Positions 1 to 8,927 of a stretch of 9,225 nucleotides of DNA are shown piece after piece. The notes under the pieces were generated by a model, which was not told the origin of the DNA, did not search any database, and worked only from the letters and a program-made list of their open reading frames with translations. The stretch is from JAICUY01 sp038250515 (GTDB taxonomy: Bacteria; Chloroflexota; Limnocylindria; QHBO01), in the NCBI GenBank assembly GCA_038250515.1, contig JBBSCG010000069.1, forward strand, positions 1 to 9,225, read 5' to 3'. The translations under genes and the position numbers were made by a program. Position 1 is the first letter of the stretch; every line of letters starts with the position of its first letter.

Positions 1-8
1 ATGAATGC

Positions 9-374
9 TGGTGGAGATGGGGGAGAATCGAACTCCCCGTCCAGAACCAAGTCGCCGGGAACTTCCTACAAGCGTTTCCGGCTAACTTGCGCCTCACGAT
101 GCGGGCCCCCAACCGGCGGGGTGCTCCGCTCGCTATCCGGTGCTGCCTCTCGGCTCTTTGACATTGCTCACCGGAGTCGGCAATGCCGCACCCTTCCTGT
201 TGACGTCTTCACGACCCGGAAGGGGAAGGCCGTGTTGACGCTCGTCGCTATTTAGGCGGCGAGAGCGTAACTGTTGTTGCCAGTTACTGGCTTTGCCCGC
301 GGTTTAACGAGGCCTGCGGGCGACCTCGGCTTGCGATCCCCGGTCCCTGAGCCCTGTCGAAACCTGACATCCCC
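9..374 (-). ncRNA. ssrA: tmRNA (transfer-messenger RNA)
   Basis: With SmpB this RNA enters stalled ribosomes as an alanyl-tRNA mimic and then as an mRNA for a degradation tag. The 3' end (minus strand) carries a T-arm with TTCGATT loop followed by CATCTCC-A-CCA, so CCA is genome-encoded at 9-11. The 5' end begins GGGGATG at 374-368 and pairs over 7 bp (one G-U) with CATCTCC, forming the acceptor stem and fixing both ends. The hallmark GGTTTCGACAGGG follows the 5' end, and a tag frame ending in YALAA-TAA lies in the middle at 252-281. Length of 366 nt is ordinary for a one-piece tmRNA. It lies 331 bases downstream of smpB on the same strand. Identification is near certain; ends are predicted from pairing and not from a covariance-model run. 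Confidence 0.96.
252..281 (-). other. tmRNA tag-peptide reading frame, (A)GNNSYALAA
   Basis: Nine codons GGC AAC AAC AGT TAC GCT CTC GCC GCC followed by TAA inside the tmRNA. The resume codon is taken as GGC because it follows GTAACT, as in tmRNAs such as that of Bacillus subtilis, whose tag also starts A-G. The tag ends in ALAA, the usual recognition signal for ClpXP-type proteases. The exact resume codon is inferred from this context. Confidence 0.85.
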
Positions 375-391
375 ACGGAACCGATGCCCGA

Positions 392-421
392 ACTCTAGCA
401 CGCCTTGGCAAGAAGAGTGAA
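392..421 (-). promoter_or_regulatory. Putative ssrA promoter
   Basis: On the minus strand a -35-like TTCACT (416-421) is followed after 18 bases by TAGAGT (392-397). The -10 is preceded by TG one base away (TGCTAGAGT), making an extended -10. Transcription would start near 385, about 10 bases before the mature tmRNA 5' end at 374, which RNase P would then trim. The -35 is weak (four of six matches). The same TGCTA(N)3T element stands upstream of three other transcripts in the window, which raises confidence. The -35 overlaps a palindrome, GAACACTCGTTC at 419-430. Confidence 0.4.
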
Positions 422-505
422 CACTCGTTCTCTTTCGAGGTCCGATGCGCTTCGGGCTCCCATACGGCCACCCTCGCGTCGTTCCTCGACAGCGGACAGT
501 GCGGC

Positions 506-664
506 CGATTTGCCACCCGGTGGAGGTAATGACCAAGTAGCCGCCTGTGAGGACCTGCAGGCGGCCCCAAACCGCTCGAATCTGCCGCCCGATGACAGGA
601 ACTGGCCTCCAGCACCCGGTTTCGGACCCCAGGTTGTCGGTTACCTCCACGACGTGGCAAATCG
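506..664. other. Nested inverted repeat between smpB and ssrA; candidate structured RNA or small mobile repeat
   Basis: The gap of 331 bases between smpB and tmRNA has no convincing protein gene but holds a clear fold. An outer 11-bp arm pair (CGATTTGCCAC 506-516 with GTGGCAAATCG 654-664) is followed by a symmetric 3 by 3 mismatch and then a 10-bp arm pair (GTGGAGGTAA 520-529 with TTACCTCCAC 641-650). Inside are an 8-bp hairpin (540-547 with 558-565, 10-base loop) and a 6-bp pairing of AAACCG 569-574 with CGGTTT 617-622. On the minus strand it begins about 40 bases after the smpB stop and could be processed from an smpB transcript. Possible identities are a 6S-like long-hairpin RNA, a structured 3' UTR, or a MITE-like element. 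No flanking direct repeat or terminator U-tract is seen, and I recognise no known RNA family. Confidence 0.6.
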
Positions 665-705
665 AGAGCCCATCGGGCCGTGCGCGGCGCGGCGGCAAGC
701 CACGA

Positions 706-1164
706 CTAAAGCTTCACCCGCGCCTTGGTCTCGCGCTCGAGCTCGCGTCGCATGTCGCGCTCGGCAATGGTTCGGCGCTTGTCGTGCGTCTTCTTACCGC
801 GGGCGACGCCGATCTCGAGCTTGGCTCGCCCGTCGCGCAGGTAGAGCCGCAATGGCACCAACGTCTGGCCCTTCGCCTGGGTGAGTCCGACGAGCTCGGC
901 GATCTGGTCTCGATGCAGCAGCAGCTTGCGCGTACGTGTCGGCTCGTGGTTGTTGCGATTGCCCTGCTCATACGTTGCGATGTGCGCGCCAATGAGCCAC
1001 GCCTCGCCGCGCTCGATGCGCGCGTACGCCTCGGCCAGGTTGACGCGGCCGGCGCGAATCGACTTGATCTCGGTGCCCGTCAGCACCAGCCCAGCCTCGA
1101 TGGTCTCGTCGATGGTGTAGTTGTGGTGGGCGCGGCGGTTGAGAGCGACGGTGTGCTCGGACAT
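706..1164 (-). CDS. smpB: SsrA-binding protein SmpB
   Basis: SmpB binds the tRNA-like domain of tmRNA and delivers it to the decoding centre of ribosomes stalled on broken mRNA. The 152-residue product has normal length. Family features visible are the N-terminal RRAHHNYTI, the oligonucleotide-binding core with LTGTEIKSIRAGRVNL (about residues 28-43) and ...GAHIATYEQGN, the EPTRTRKLLLH segment (about 74-84), and a basic C-terminal tail from about residue 121 (ARGKKTHDKRRTI). That tail enters the empty mRNA channel. The ATG at 1164 fits the usual N-terminus, but no Shine-Dalgarno sequence precedes it. A terminator-like hairpin and a 13-codon leader ORF lie 42 and 92 bases upstream, so expression may be controlled by readthrough or from a separate start. 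Its partner RNA ssrA lies downstream on the same strand. Confidence 0.97.
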   Translation of the reverse strand: MSEHTVALNRRAHHNYTIDETIEAGLVLTGTEIKSIRAGRVNLAEAYARIERGEAWLIGAHIATYEQGNRNNHEPTRTRKLLLHRDQIAELVGLTQAKGQTLVPLRLYLRDGRAKLEIGVARGKKTHDKRRTIAERDMRRELERETKARVKL

Positions 1165-1205
1165 CGGTCTGTCGGTGGTTCTCGTACAGCGAAGCGGACA
1201 TGGAA

Positions 1206-1230
1206 AGAGCCGGCCGTATCAGCCGGCTCT
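1206..1230 (-). terminator. Hairpin with short U-run upstream of smpB (terminator or attenuator)
   Basis: A perfect 9-bp GC-rich stem (AGAGCCGGC 1222-1230 with GCCGGCTCT 1206-1214, 7-base loop) is followed on the minus strand by TTCC, so the transcript carries about three U residues at the stem base. It lies 25 bases after the leader ORF stop and 41 bases before smpB. The U-run is short, so termination may be partial. It may end the protease or leader transcript, or act as an attenuator. Bases 1227-1231 (GAGAG) could pair instead with CTCTC at 1247-1251, which would open the stem base. Confidence 0.55.
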
Positions 1231-1255
1231 CACCTCGCTACCACGCGAGAGGGTG

Positions 1256-1297
1256 TTACTTCACCGCCTCGGTGGTGGCGTGACAGGAACTACTCAC
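1256..1297 (-). CDS. Probable 13-codon leader ORF upstream of smpB
   Basis: GTG-initiated ORF encoding MSSSCHATTEAVK and ending in TAA. It has the best ribosome site in the window, AAAGGAGGTG (1305-1314), 9 bases before the start, within a transcript that would begin near 1318. The RNA can pair GGTGGTGTG (1300-1308) with CACGCCACC (1274-1282), nine pairs including one G-U. That would partly bury the ribosome site and put the start codon in the loop. A second small hairpin (1270-1274 with 1262-1266) forms at the 3' end of the ORF, followed by hairpins at 1234-1249 and 1206-1230. The layout of strong ribosome site, short ORF, alternative hairpins, then a downstream gene suggests a regulatory leader peptide. 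The peptide is not one I can name, and function is inferred from layout only. Confidence 0.5.
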   Translation of the reverse strand: MSSSCHATTEAVK

Positions 1298-1324
1298 TGC
1301 ACACCACCTCCTTTCGTTGTGACG

Positions 1325-1354
1325 ATCCTAGCACGCGATCCGTCGATCGCACAA
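1325..1354 (-). promoter_or_regulatory. Putative promoter of the smpB leader
   Basis: TTGTGC (1349-1354), 18-base spacer, TAGGAT (1325-1330) with an upstream TG (TGCTAGGAT). It sits in the short gap after the protease stop codon, and the predicted start near 1318 leaves only a few bases before the AAAGGAGGTG ribosome site of the leader ORF. Confidence 0.5.
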
Positions 1355-1365
1355 CGCCGGAAGTT

Positions 1366-2754
1366 TCAGCCGGCGGACCGCGTCAGCCCGGAGGTGTCGT
1401 AGCTCGTTTGTCCAGATGAGCCAGGCGAGGCCGATGGCGACTTGCTGGCCGCCGGCGATGGTCGCTCGCCCACCGCGCGCTTGGACAGGAAATCGACCGC
1501 GCGCTGCAGCACCGGGTCCTGCTCGGGCGGCGTTCCCTCTGGTACGGCGACGACGATATCGGGTTGCACACCGTCCGGATGCACGCTGTTGTGCTTCGGC
1601 GTGAACCAGCGCGAGATGGTAATGCGCACGCCGCCGTCGTTCTTGAGCGGCGCCCAGACCTGCACGGTGTTCTTGCCGAAGGTGTGCTGACCGATGATCG
1701 TCGCGCGACCGAGCTCCTTCAACGCTGCGCTGACGATCTCCGAGGCGGATGCGCTGCCATTGTTGACCAGCACCACGACCGGGATCGACTTGTTGGTCGC
1801 CAGTCCGTAGTCCAGCAGTGCGTCCCAGGTGCGGCCCCCGCCACCTGCCGATTCCTGCGTGAAGACCGTGCCCGAGTCGACAAACTCGCTGGCGATCTTG
1901 TGCGCGGCATCGATGTAGCCGCCGGGATTGCCGCGCAGGTCGAAGATGATCTTCTGCGCTCCCTGGTCCACCAATGATTTCAGCTCGGCGTGGAACTGGT
2001 CGGCGCTCGACTCGGAGAAGCCGTGCAGCGCGATGTAGCCGATGCGGCCGGCGAGCATCCGTGACTCGACCTCGCGCATGGTGATCTCGCCGCGCGTGAT
2101 GGTCACGTCGAAGGTCTGGTCGCTTCGCCGGATGCCGAGCTTCACGTCGGTGCCGGCCTTGCCGCGCACCTTGCTGATCTGGTCGGACATCGTGGAGCCG
2201 TTGACCGACGTCCCGTTCACGGCGGTCACGATGTCGCCGGCCTTGAGCCCCGCCTTTTCGGCGGGCGAATCCTTGATCGGGGTCACCACCACGAGCACGC
2301 AGGTATCGGACAGCTGGTTGCACGCCGAGAGATCGGCCGGGTTCTTCAGGTTCTTGCGGGCCATCTCGGCGCCGATGCCCTCGAACTTCCCTGACAGATC
2401 GCCGAGTGCCTGGTCGTACTGCTGTGGCGGCATGTAGCCGCTGAACGGGTCGGCGACGCCGTACTGGAACATGCCTTGGATGGCGCCCTCGGCAAGCTTG
2501 GTGTCATCGAGCTTGTCGACGTACTCGGCCTTGAGCTTCTGGTATGCCTCGCACAGCGGGGCGAACGCTTGGTTGGGTGTTGCGCAGCCGGCGCCATTCG
2601 CACCGGCGGCCAGGTAGCCGCCGGCGAACAGCAGCGCGCCGACGACGGCAGCCAGCGCCAGCGAAACGACCCAGGCAGCGGTCGAAGCGGTGGCCGCGCG
2701 CGCCGAAGCATGCTCGGGAGACGGTTGGGTTGTGACGGGCGTGGAATCGGTCAT
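1366..2754 (-). CDS. ctpA: Carboxy-terminal processing protease, S41 family, membrane-anchored
   Basis: A 462-residue serine protease that trims or degrades proteins from their C-termini outside the cytoplasm. There is a cytoplasmic Pro/Ala-rich N-tail, one membrane segment (about 27-50), then a helical N-domain, a PDZ domain (about 122-222, with SPAEKAGLKAGD at 163-174) and the S41 catalytic core. The core includes FDLRGNPGG (271-279), NGSASASE (332-339) and FGKNTVQ (359-365). By family alignment the catalytic dyad is Ser336 and Lys361, 25 residues apart as in E. coli Tsp. The C-terminal tail from about 430 is Ser/Pro-rich and probably disordered. A cysteine follows the membrane segment but without a proper lipobox. 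ATG at 2754 gives an intact N-terminus; no clear Shine-Dalgarno precedes it. It follows ftsX by 93 bases. Proteases of this family can control cell-wall hydrolases, which would suit a neighbour of FtsEX; this link is inference. Confidence 0.93.
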   Translation of the reverse strand: MTDSTPVTTQPSPEHASARAATASTAAWVVSLALAAVVGALLFAGGYLAAGANGAGCATPNQAFAPLCEAYQKLKAEYVDKLDDTKLAEGAIQGMFQYGVADPFSGYMPPQQYDQALGDLSGKFEGIGAEMARKNLKNPADLSACNQLSDTCVLVVVTPIKDSPAEKAGLKAGDIVTAVNGTSVNGSTMSDQISKVRGKAGTDVKLGIRRSDQTFDVTITRGEITMREVESRMLAGRIGYIALHGFSESSADQFHAELKSLVDQGAQKIIFDLRGNPGGYIDAAHKIASEFVDSGTVFTQESAGGGGRTWDALLDYGLATNKSIPVVVLVNNGSASASEIVSAALKELGRATIIGQHTFGKNTVQVWAPLKNDGGVRITISRWFTPKHNSVHPDGVQPDIVVAVPEGTPPEQDPVLQRAVDFLSKRAVGERPSPAASKSPSASPGSSGQTSYDTSGLTRSAG

Positions 2755-2769
2755 CGGAACAGTCCCGCG

Positions 2770-2778
2770 AGTGTAGCA
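2770..2778 (-). promoter_or_regulatory. Putative extended -10 upstream of the S41 protease
   Basis: TGCTACACT on the minus strand matches the TGCTA(N)3T element seen upstream of ssrA, smpB and ftsE. No good -35 is visible; that position is occupied by repeated CCGG palindromes (about 2779-2799). Transcription would start near 2763, leaving roughly 9 bases before the ATG and no room for a Shine-Dalgarno sequence. Confidence 0.4.
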
Positions 2779-2847
2779 CCGGATCCGTCCGGTACCGGTT
2801 ACGCCGCCATTACGTTTGCTTATCGCGTCCCGGACTGGCGTCGCACG

Positions 2848-3732
2848 CTATTTCAGGTATGAACGCGTGCTGATCCAGCTCCCGAGAGCACCCACACCCA
2901 CTCCGACTGAAAGAAGGATCGTCGACAAGGTTGCCAGGAACTGAGATCCGACCGATAGCGGCAATCGGAAGACGTTGAACATCACCGGCTGAATCGGATC
3001 CCAGACGATCGCCACCAGCACAATGGCCAACAGGGCTCCGACCAGGCCGCACATGATGCCTTCGAGGATGAATGGCCAACGGATGAACGGGTCGCTCGCT
3101 CCCACCAGGCGCATGATCTCGATCTCGTTCGCACGCGAGTACACGGCGATCCGAATGGTGTTGACGATCATGAACAGCACCGTCAGACCGACCAGGCCGA
3201 CCGCCACCAGCCCCGCCGTGCGGATGACGTTGATGATCCCCAGCAGCTTGTCGACCTGTTCCTGCTGAGTCGTGATCTTGGTGACCTGCGGCTGCTCGCC
3301 AAGCGTCGCACCGACGCTGGAAGCAAATGAGGGATTCGTGAGCTCGATTTCGAGCGTTGCCTGAAGCTTGGGCTTCTTTCCGCCCGTATCGAGCTCTTTG
3401 CCTTGCTGCCTGAACGATTCCTGCAGGCGCCGAAATGCCTCATCCGGCGAAACGTAGGTGACGTTCTTCACGCCGGCCATGCTCTGGATATCGGCGACCA
3501 GCGCATCGCGGCCGGCTACGGACAGGTCGTCGACCAGCTCGGCCGTCACGCCGACCTTGCTCTCGATGAAGTCGATCCCGGAGTTCAGCCCGGTCAGCAC
3601 GATGAACAGCCCGGAGAGCAGGACCAGCATCAGCACCACCGTCGCGGTGGCCGCCAGGCTCATCATCGCGTTGCGCCAGAAGCCCTGCCAGGCGCGGACC
3701 ACGCTGAAGCCGACGAATCGGGCGAAGCCCAT
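2848..3732 (-). CDS. ftsX: Cell division protein FtsX (permease-like subunit)
   Basis: FtsX pairs with the ATPase FtsE at the division site and, instead of transporting, passes conformational signals to peptidoglycan hydrolases outside the membrane. The 294-residue protein has the expected topology: cytoplasmic N-terminus, TM1 about 26-48, a large extracytoplasmic loop about 50-165, then TM2 171-193, TM3 222-243 and TM4 264-285. The cytoplasmic segment YSRANEIEIMRLVGAS (198-213) is a typical FtsX coupling region. The ATG at 3732 lies 4 bases after the ftsE stop and has GGGAG (3743-3747) 10 bases upstream. An in-frame start further upstream would overlap ftsE and add an atypical N-terminus, so I reject it. 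The tight spacing implies one mRNA with ftsE. Confidence 0.96.
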   Translation of the reverse strand: MGFARFVGFSVVRAWQGFWRNAMMSLAATATVVLMLVLLSGLFIVLTGLNSGIDFIESKVGVTAELVDDLSVAGRDALVADIQSMAGVKNVTYVSPDEAFRRLQESFRQQGKELDTGGKKPKLQATLEIELTNPSFASSVGATLGEQPQVTKITTQQEQVDKLLGIINVIRTAGLVAVGLVGLTVLFMIVNTIRIAVYSRANEIEIMRLVGASDPFIRWPFILEGIMCGLVGALLAIVLVAIVWDPIQPVMFNVFRLPLSVGSQFLATLSTILLSVGVGVGALGSWISTRSYLK

Positions 3733-3736
3733 TTGA

Positions 3737-4474
3737 CTAGTACTCCCGCTCGTATGCGGCGCTCGCCTCGTCACGCACGAGCGTGCCGTGCTCGAGCGCC
3801 AGGACGCGTCGGCGCATGGCGTTGACGATCTCCTGGTTGTGCGTCGCCATCAGGACCGTGGTGCCAAGCTCGTTGATCTGGATGAGCAGCTGGATGATCT
3901 CCCAGGAGGTGACCGGATCGATGTTTCCGGTCGGCTCGTCGGCCATCAGGATCGCCGGATCATGGACGAGGGCACGCGCGATGGCGACGCGCTGCTGCTC
4001 GCCACCCGAGAGCTGGTTGGTCAGGTGCTGGTCGTGCTCCTGCAGACCGACCAGGTTGAGCAGCTGCGGCACGCGTCGTCGAATGACGCCGCTGGGCGTG
4101 CCGGTCACCTCGAGCGCGAATGCGACGTTTTCGAAGACCGTCTTGTTCGGCAGCAGCCGGAAGTCCTGGAACACGATCCCGATACGCCGGCGCAGCTGCG
4201 GAACCTGCCGGCGGCGAAGTCGCGAAACGTCTCGTCCGGCCACCACCACGCGGCCGGCTGTCGGCAGTTGCTCGCGGATGAGCAGCCGGATGAAGGTCGA
4301 CTTGCCGGCCCCGGACGGACCGACCAGAAAGACGAAGTCACCGGCCGGGATGGCGACGTTGACATCGGTCAGGGCGACCTTGCCGTTCGGGTAGGTCATT
4401 CCCACGTCGACCATGCTGATGACCGGCTCGGTGGTCACGGCGCCGGGCTCAGGCCGGCTCAACAGGGTGGTCAT
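3737..4474 (-). CDS. ftsE: Cell division ATP-binding protein FtsE
   Basis: Cytoplasmic ABC-type ATPase that drives FtsX. The 245-residue product shows Walker A GPSGAGKST (52-60), Q-loop Gln103 in VFQDFRLL, signature LSGGEQQR (155-162), Walker B ILMADEPTG (175-183) and the switch His212. The FQDFRLLP(N) and GNIDP segments are typical of FtsE rather than of general transporters. Compared with most FtsE proteins there are about 20 extra N-terminal residues before MVDVGMTYPNG; an internal start at Met21 is possible. The ATG at 4474 has no Shine-Dalgarno, and the predicted promoter would start the RNA about 10 bases upstream, so translation may be nearly leaderless. It is followed directly by ftsX and lies 52 bases after prfB. 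Confidence 0.96.
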   Translation of the reverse strand: MTTLLSRPEPGAVTTEPVISMVDVGMTYPNGKVALTDVNVAIPAGDFVFLVGPSGAGKSTFIRLLIREQLPTAGRVVVAGRDVSRLRRRQVPQLRRRIGIVFQDFRLLPNKTVFENVAFALEVTGTPSGVIRRRVPQLLNLVGLQEHDQHLTNQLSGGEQQRVAIARALVHDPAILMADEPTGNIDPVTSWEIIQLLIQINELGTTVLMATHNQEIVNAMRRRVLALEHGTLVRDEASAAYEREY

Positions 4475-4489
4475 AACGAGTCGGGCGCC

Positions 4490-4518
4490 ATGCTAGCACC
4501 AGCCGCCCATGCGATCAG
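4490..4518 (-). promoter_or_regulatory. Putative ftsEX promoter
   Basis: TGCTAGCAT (4490-4498, minus strand) is an extended -10 in the 52-base gap after prfB. A weak -35 candidate CTGATC (4513-4518) stands 17 bases upstream of the TAGCAT hexamer. The predicted start near 4483 leaves about 10 bases before the ftsE ATG. Confidence 0.42.
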
Positions 4519-4526
4519 ATGGCGGC

Positions 4527-5649
4527 TCAGGCGCTCGCTCCGCTGGCCTCGCCGATCCGCGAGCGCAGGTAGCCCTCGATGAACGGGTCGAGGTCTCCGT
4601 CGAGCACCGCCGTTGGGTTGCTCGTCTCGACGTTGGTGCGCAGGTCCTTGACCATGGTGTAGGGCTGCAGCACGTAGGAGCGGATCTGGTTGCCCCAGCC
4701 CGCCTCGACGTGGTCACCGCGAAGGCGCGCCATCTCGGCCTCGCGCTCCTCCATCTGGCGTTCCACCAGCTTGGCACGCAGCACGGCCATGGCGCGCTCG
4801 CGATTCTGAGCCTGGCTGCGCTCGTTCTGGCAGGTGACCACGATGCCGGTGGGCAGGTGGGTCATGCGCACGGCCGAATCGGTCTTGTTGACATGCTGGC
4901 CTCCGGCGCCGCTGGCTCGATACGTGTCGACCCGGATCTCCTTCTCGTCGATCTCGATCTCGACATCCGCCTCGACCTCCGGCATCACTTCGACCAGCGC
5001 GAACGACGTATGGCGACGCTTCTGCGAGTCGAACGGGCTCATGCGCACCAGGCGGTGGACGCCGCGCTCGCTCTTGAGCTGGCCATAGGCCCATCGGCCG
5101 TCGATGCTGATCGTGACGCTCTTGATCCCCGCCTCCTCACCTTCGGTCTGGTCGAGGATCTCGGTCCTGAACCGATGCCGCTCTCCCCAGCGCAGGTACA
5201 TTCGCAGCAGCATCTCCGCCCAGTCCTGGCTCTCGGTGCCGCCCGCCCCGGCGTGCACGGAGAGGATCGCCGGACGCGCGTCGTACGGCTCGGAGAGCAG
5301 GAGGCGCGATTCCATTCCGGTCCAATCGCGCTGCAGCTGCTCGAGGTCGTGCTGAAGGTCCGCAAGGAGGCTCACCGACCCATCGGGCTCGGCATCGGCC
5401 AGCTCTGCCATCTCGGCCAGGTCGCGCGCTCGCGCCTCGAGGCCGCGCCAGGCTCCGATCTCCTCGCGCAGCTCGTCGGCGCGGCGCAGCACGCGCTGCG
5501 CGGTGGTCGGATCGTTCCACAGATCGGCTTCGGCCGACTGCTCGGTCAGCGCGGTGAGCTCGGCGTCCTTGGCAGGGAGGTCAAAGGCGCACCGCCGTAT
5601 CGGCAACGAGGCCGGCCAGCCGCAGCGCCTCGTCCTTAATTGCGTCCAA
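4527..5649 (-). CDS. prfB: Peptide chain release factor 2 (RF2), expressed by +1 programmed frameshift
   Basis: RF2 reads UGA and UAA stop codons and triggers release of the finished chain. The gene is in two frames: 22 codons from TTG at 5649 (MDAIKDEALRLAGLVADTAV-RL) end at CTT followed by an in-frame TGA (5581-5583). Skipping T5583 continues as GAC CTC CCT (DLPAKDAEL) to the TGA at 4527-4529. The fused product is 373 residues, close to E. coli RF2 (365). Key motifs fall at SPF 204-206 (stop recognition) and GGQ 249-251 (catalysis), with the RASGAGGQHVNKTDSAVR context typical of RF2. Domain 1 is helical (about 23-110). An in-frame TGA at 5656-5658 bounds the short first frame. The TTG start has GGTGA (5656-5660) 6 bases upstream. 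The start overlaps the preceding small gene by 14 bases, suggesting translational coupling. Low RF2 would favour frameshifting, giving autoregulation. Confidence 0.95.
5580..5596 (-). promoter_or_regulatory. RF2 programmed +1 frameshift site
   Basis: CTT-TGA-C at 5580-5586 is the canonical prfB slip sequence: Leu tRNA slips from CTT to TTT while the UGA stop is slowly decoded. Upstream, GGCGGT (5591-5596) sits 4 bases before the slip codon where other prfB genes carry a stimulatory AGGGGG-like element. Here that element is imperfect, so the stimulus may be weaker or differently spaced. Confidence 0.92.
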
Positions 5650-5968
5650 GGGTCGTCACCATCGGCAGCTCCATGTCCAGGCGCACGTTCTTGGAGCGCA
5701 CCTTCGCCGGATTGACGCAGGGGCAGTACGACTGACGCGGGCAGGAGCCGCAGTTGCCATCGCAGCCGAGCGTCGCTGCGTAGCTGCAGCGCATGCAGTC
5801 GCGCTCGCACTGGATGAGGTCTTCGAAGGGGAGCTCCGGGTCGCGGAAGCGGGTCACCGGAGGGAGGGAGGGAGCTGAGGAGATCTCGATGGGGACGAAT
5901 GTTCGAGCGGGTGCCGTCAGCTGCTTCACATAGCTCTCCACATGCGAGACGAGGAACGACGAACTCAC
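5636..5968 (-). CDS. Small cysteine-rich protein of unknown function with duplicated CX3CX2C motif
   Basis: I do not recognise this protein. The 110-residue product has a basic/aliphatic N-terminal half and a C-terminal half with eight cysteines: C54-x3-C58-x2-C61, C69-x3-C73-x2-C76 and C82-x-C84. The two triads look duplicated and could bind zinc or iron-sulfur clusters; this is inference. No signal peptide or membrane segment is evident. Codons almost always end in G or C, like the neighbouring real genes, and the frame fills the secA-prfB gap, supporting real coding. The GTG at 5968 is chosen because GGCGGA (5974-5979) precedes it by 5 bases and a putative promoter ends just upstream; GTG at 5941 or ATG at 5998 are alternatives. 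Its last 14 bases overlap the prfB start, so both are likely on one mRNA and possibly coupled. It lies 72 bases after secA. Confidence 0.75.
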   Translation of the reverse strand: MSSSFLVSHVESYVKQLTAPARTFVPIEISSAPSLPPVTRFRDPELPFEDLIQCERDCMRCSYAATLGCDGNCGSCPRQSYCPCVNPAKVRSKNVRLDMELPMVTTLGRN

Positions 5969-5996
5969 CGTGTTCCGCCGTCGGCGTCCGATGTCC

Positions 5997-6025
5997 ATCC
6001 TAACCGCTGCGGAGCACCGCGCCAA
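5997..6025 (-). promoter_or_regulatory. Putative promoter for the cysteine-rich gene and prfB
   Basis: TTGGCG (6020-6025), 17-base spacer, TAGGAT (5997-6002) on the minus strand, just after the secA stop at 6041. Each hexamer matches the housekeeping consensus at four of six positions with ideal spacing. The start would be near 5990, giving a leader of about 22 bases to the GTG at 5968. Confidence 0.42.
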
Positions 6026-6040
6026 GGGGGTCGTTCGGGT

Positions 6041-8917
<2,877 letters not shown>

Positions 8918-8927
8918 GGGGTCGATG

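Noticed and set aside
252..698. 148-residue minus-strand open frame that ends in the tmRNA tag
   Set aside because: It runs through the tmRNA 5' domain and the smpB-ssrA gap; only the last nine codons are translated, as the tag. No motif or ribosome site supports the rest.
1328..2323. 331-residue minus-strand open frame inside the protease gene
   Set aside because: Out-of-frame, Arg-rich shadow of the S41 protease, which is intact with catalytic Ser and Lys in the other frame.
2779..2799. CCGG-rich palindromes (CCGGTACCGG and neighbours) upstream of the protease
   Set aside because: Short GC-rich palindromes are common in this composition; there is no U-run for a terminator and no recognised operator.
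4509..5639. 376-residue plus-strand open frame
   Set aside because: Antisense shadow of prfB, low-complexity Leu/Ala/Arg/Gly composition, no motif.
5650..5810. Upstream extension of the RF2 main frame to an ATG at 5810
   Set aside because: This reading gives an Arg/Leu-rich N-terminus unlike RF2, while the TTG-started 22-codon frame plus CTTTGAC shift gives a product of normal length.
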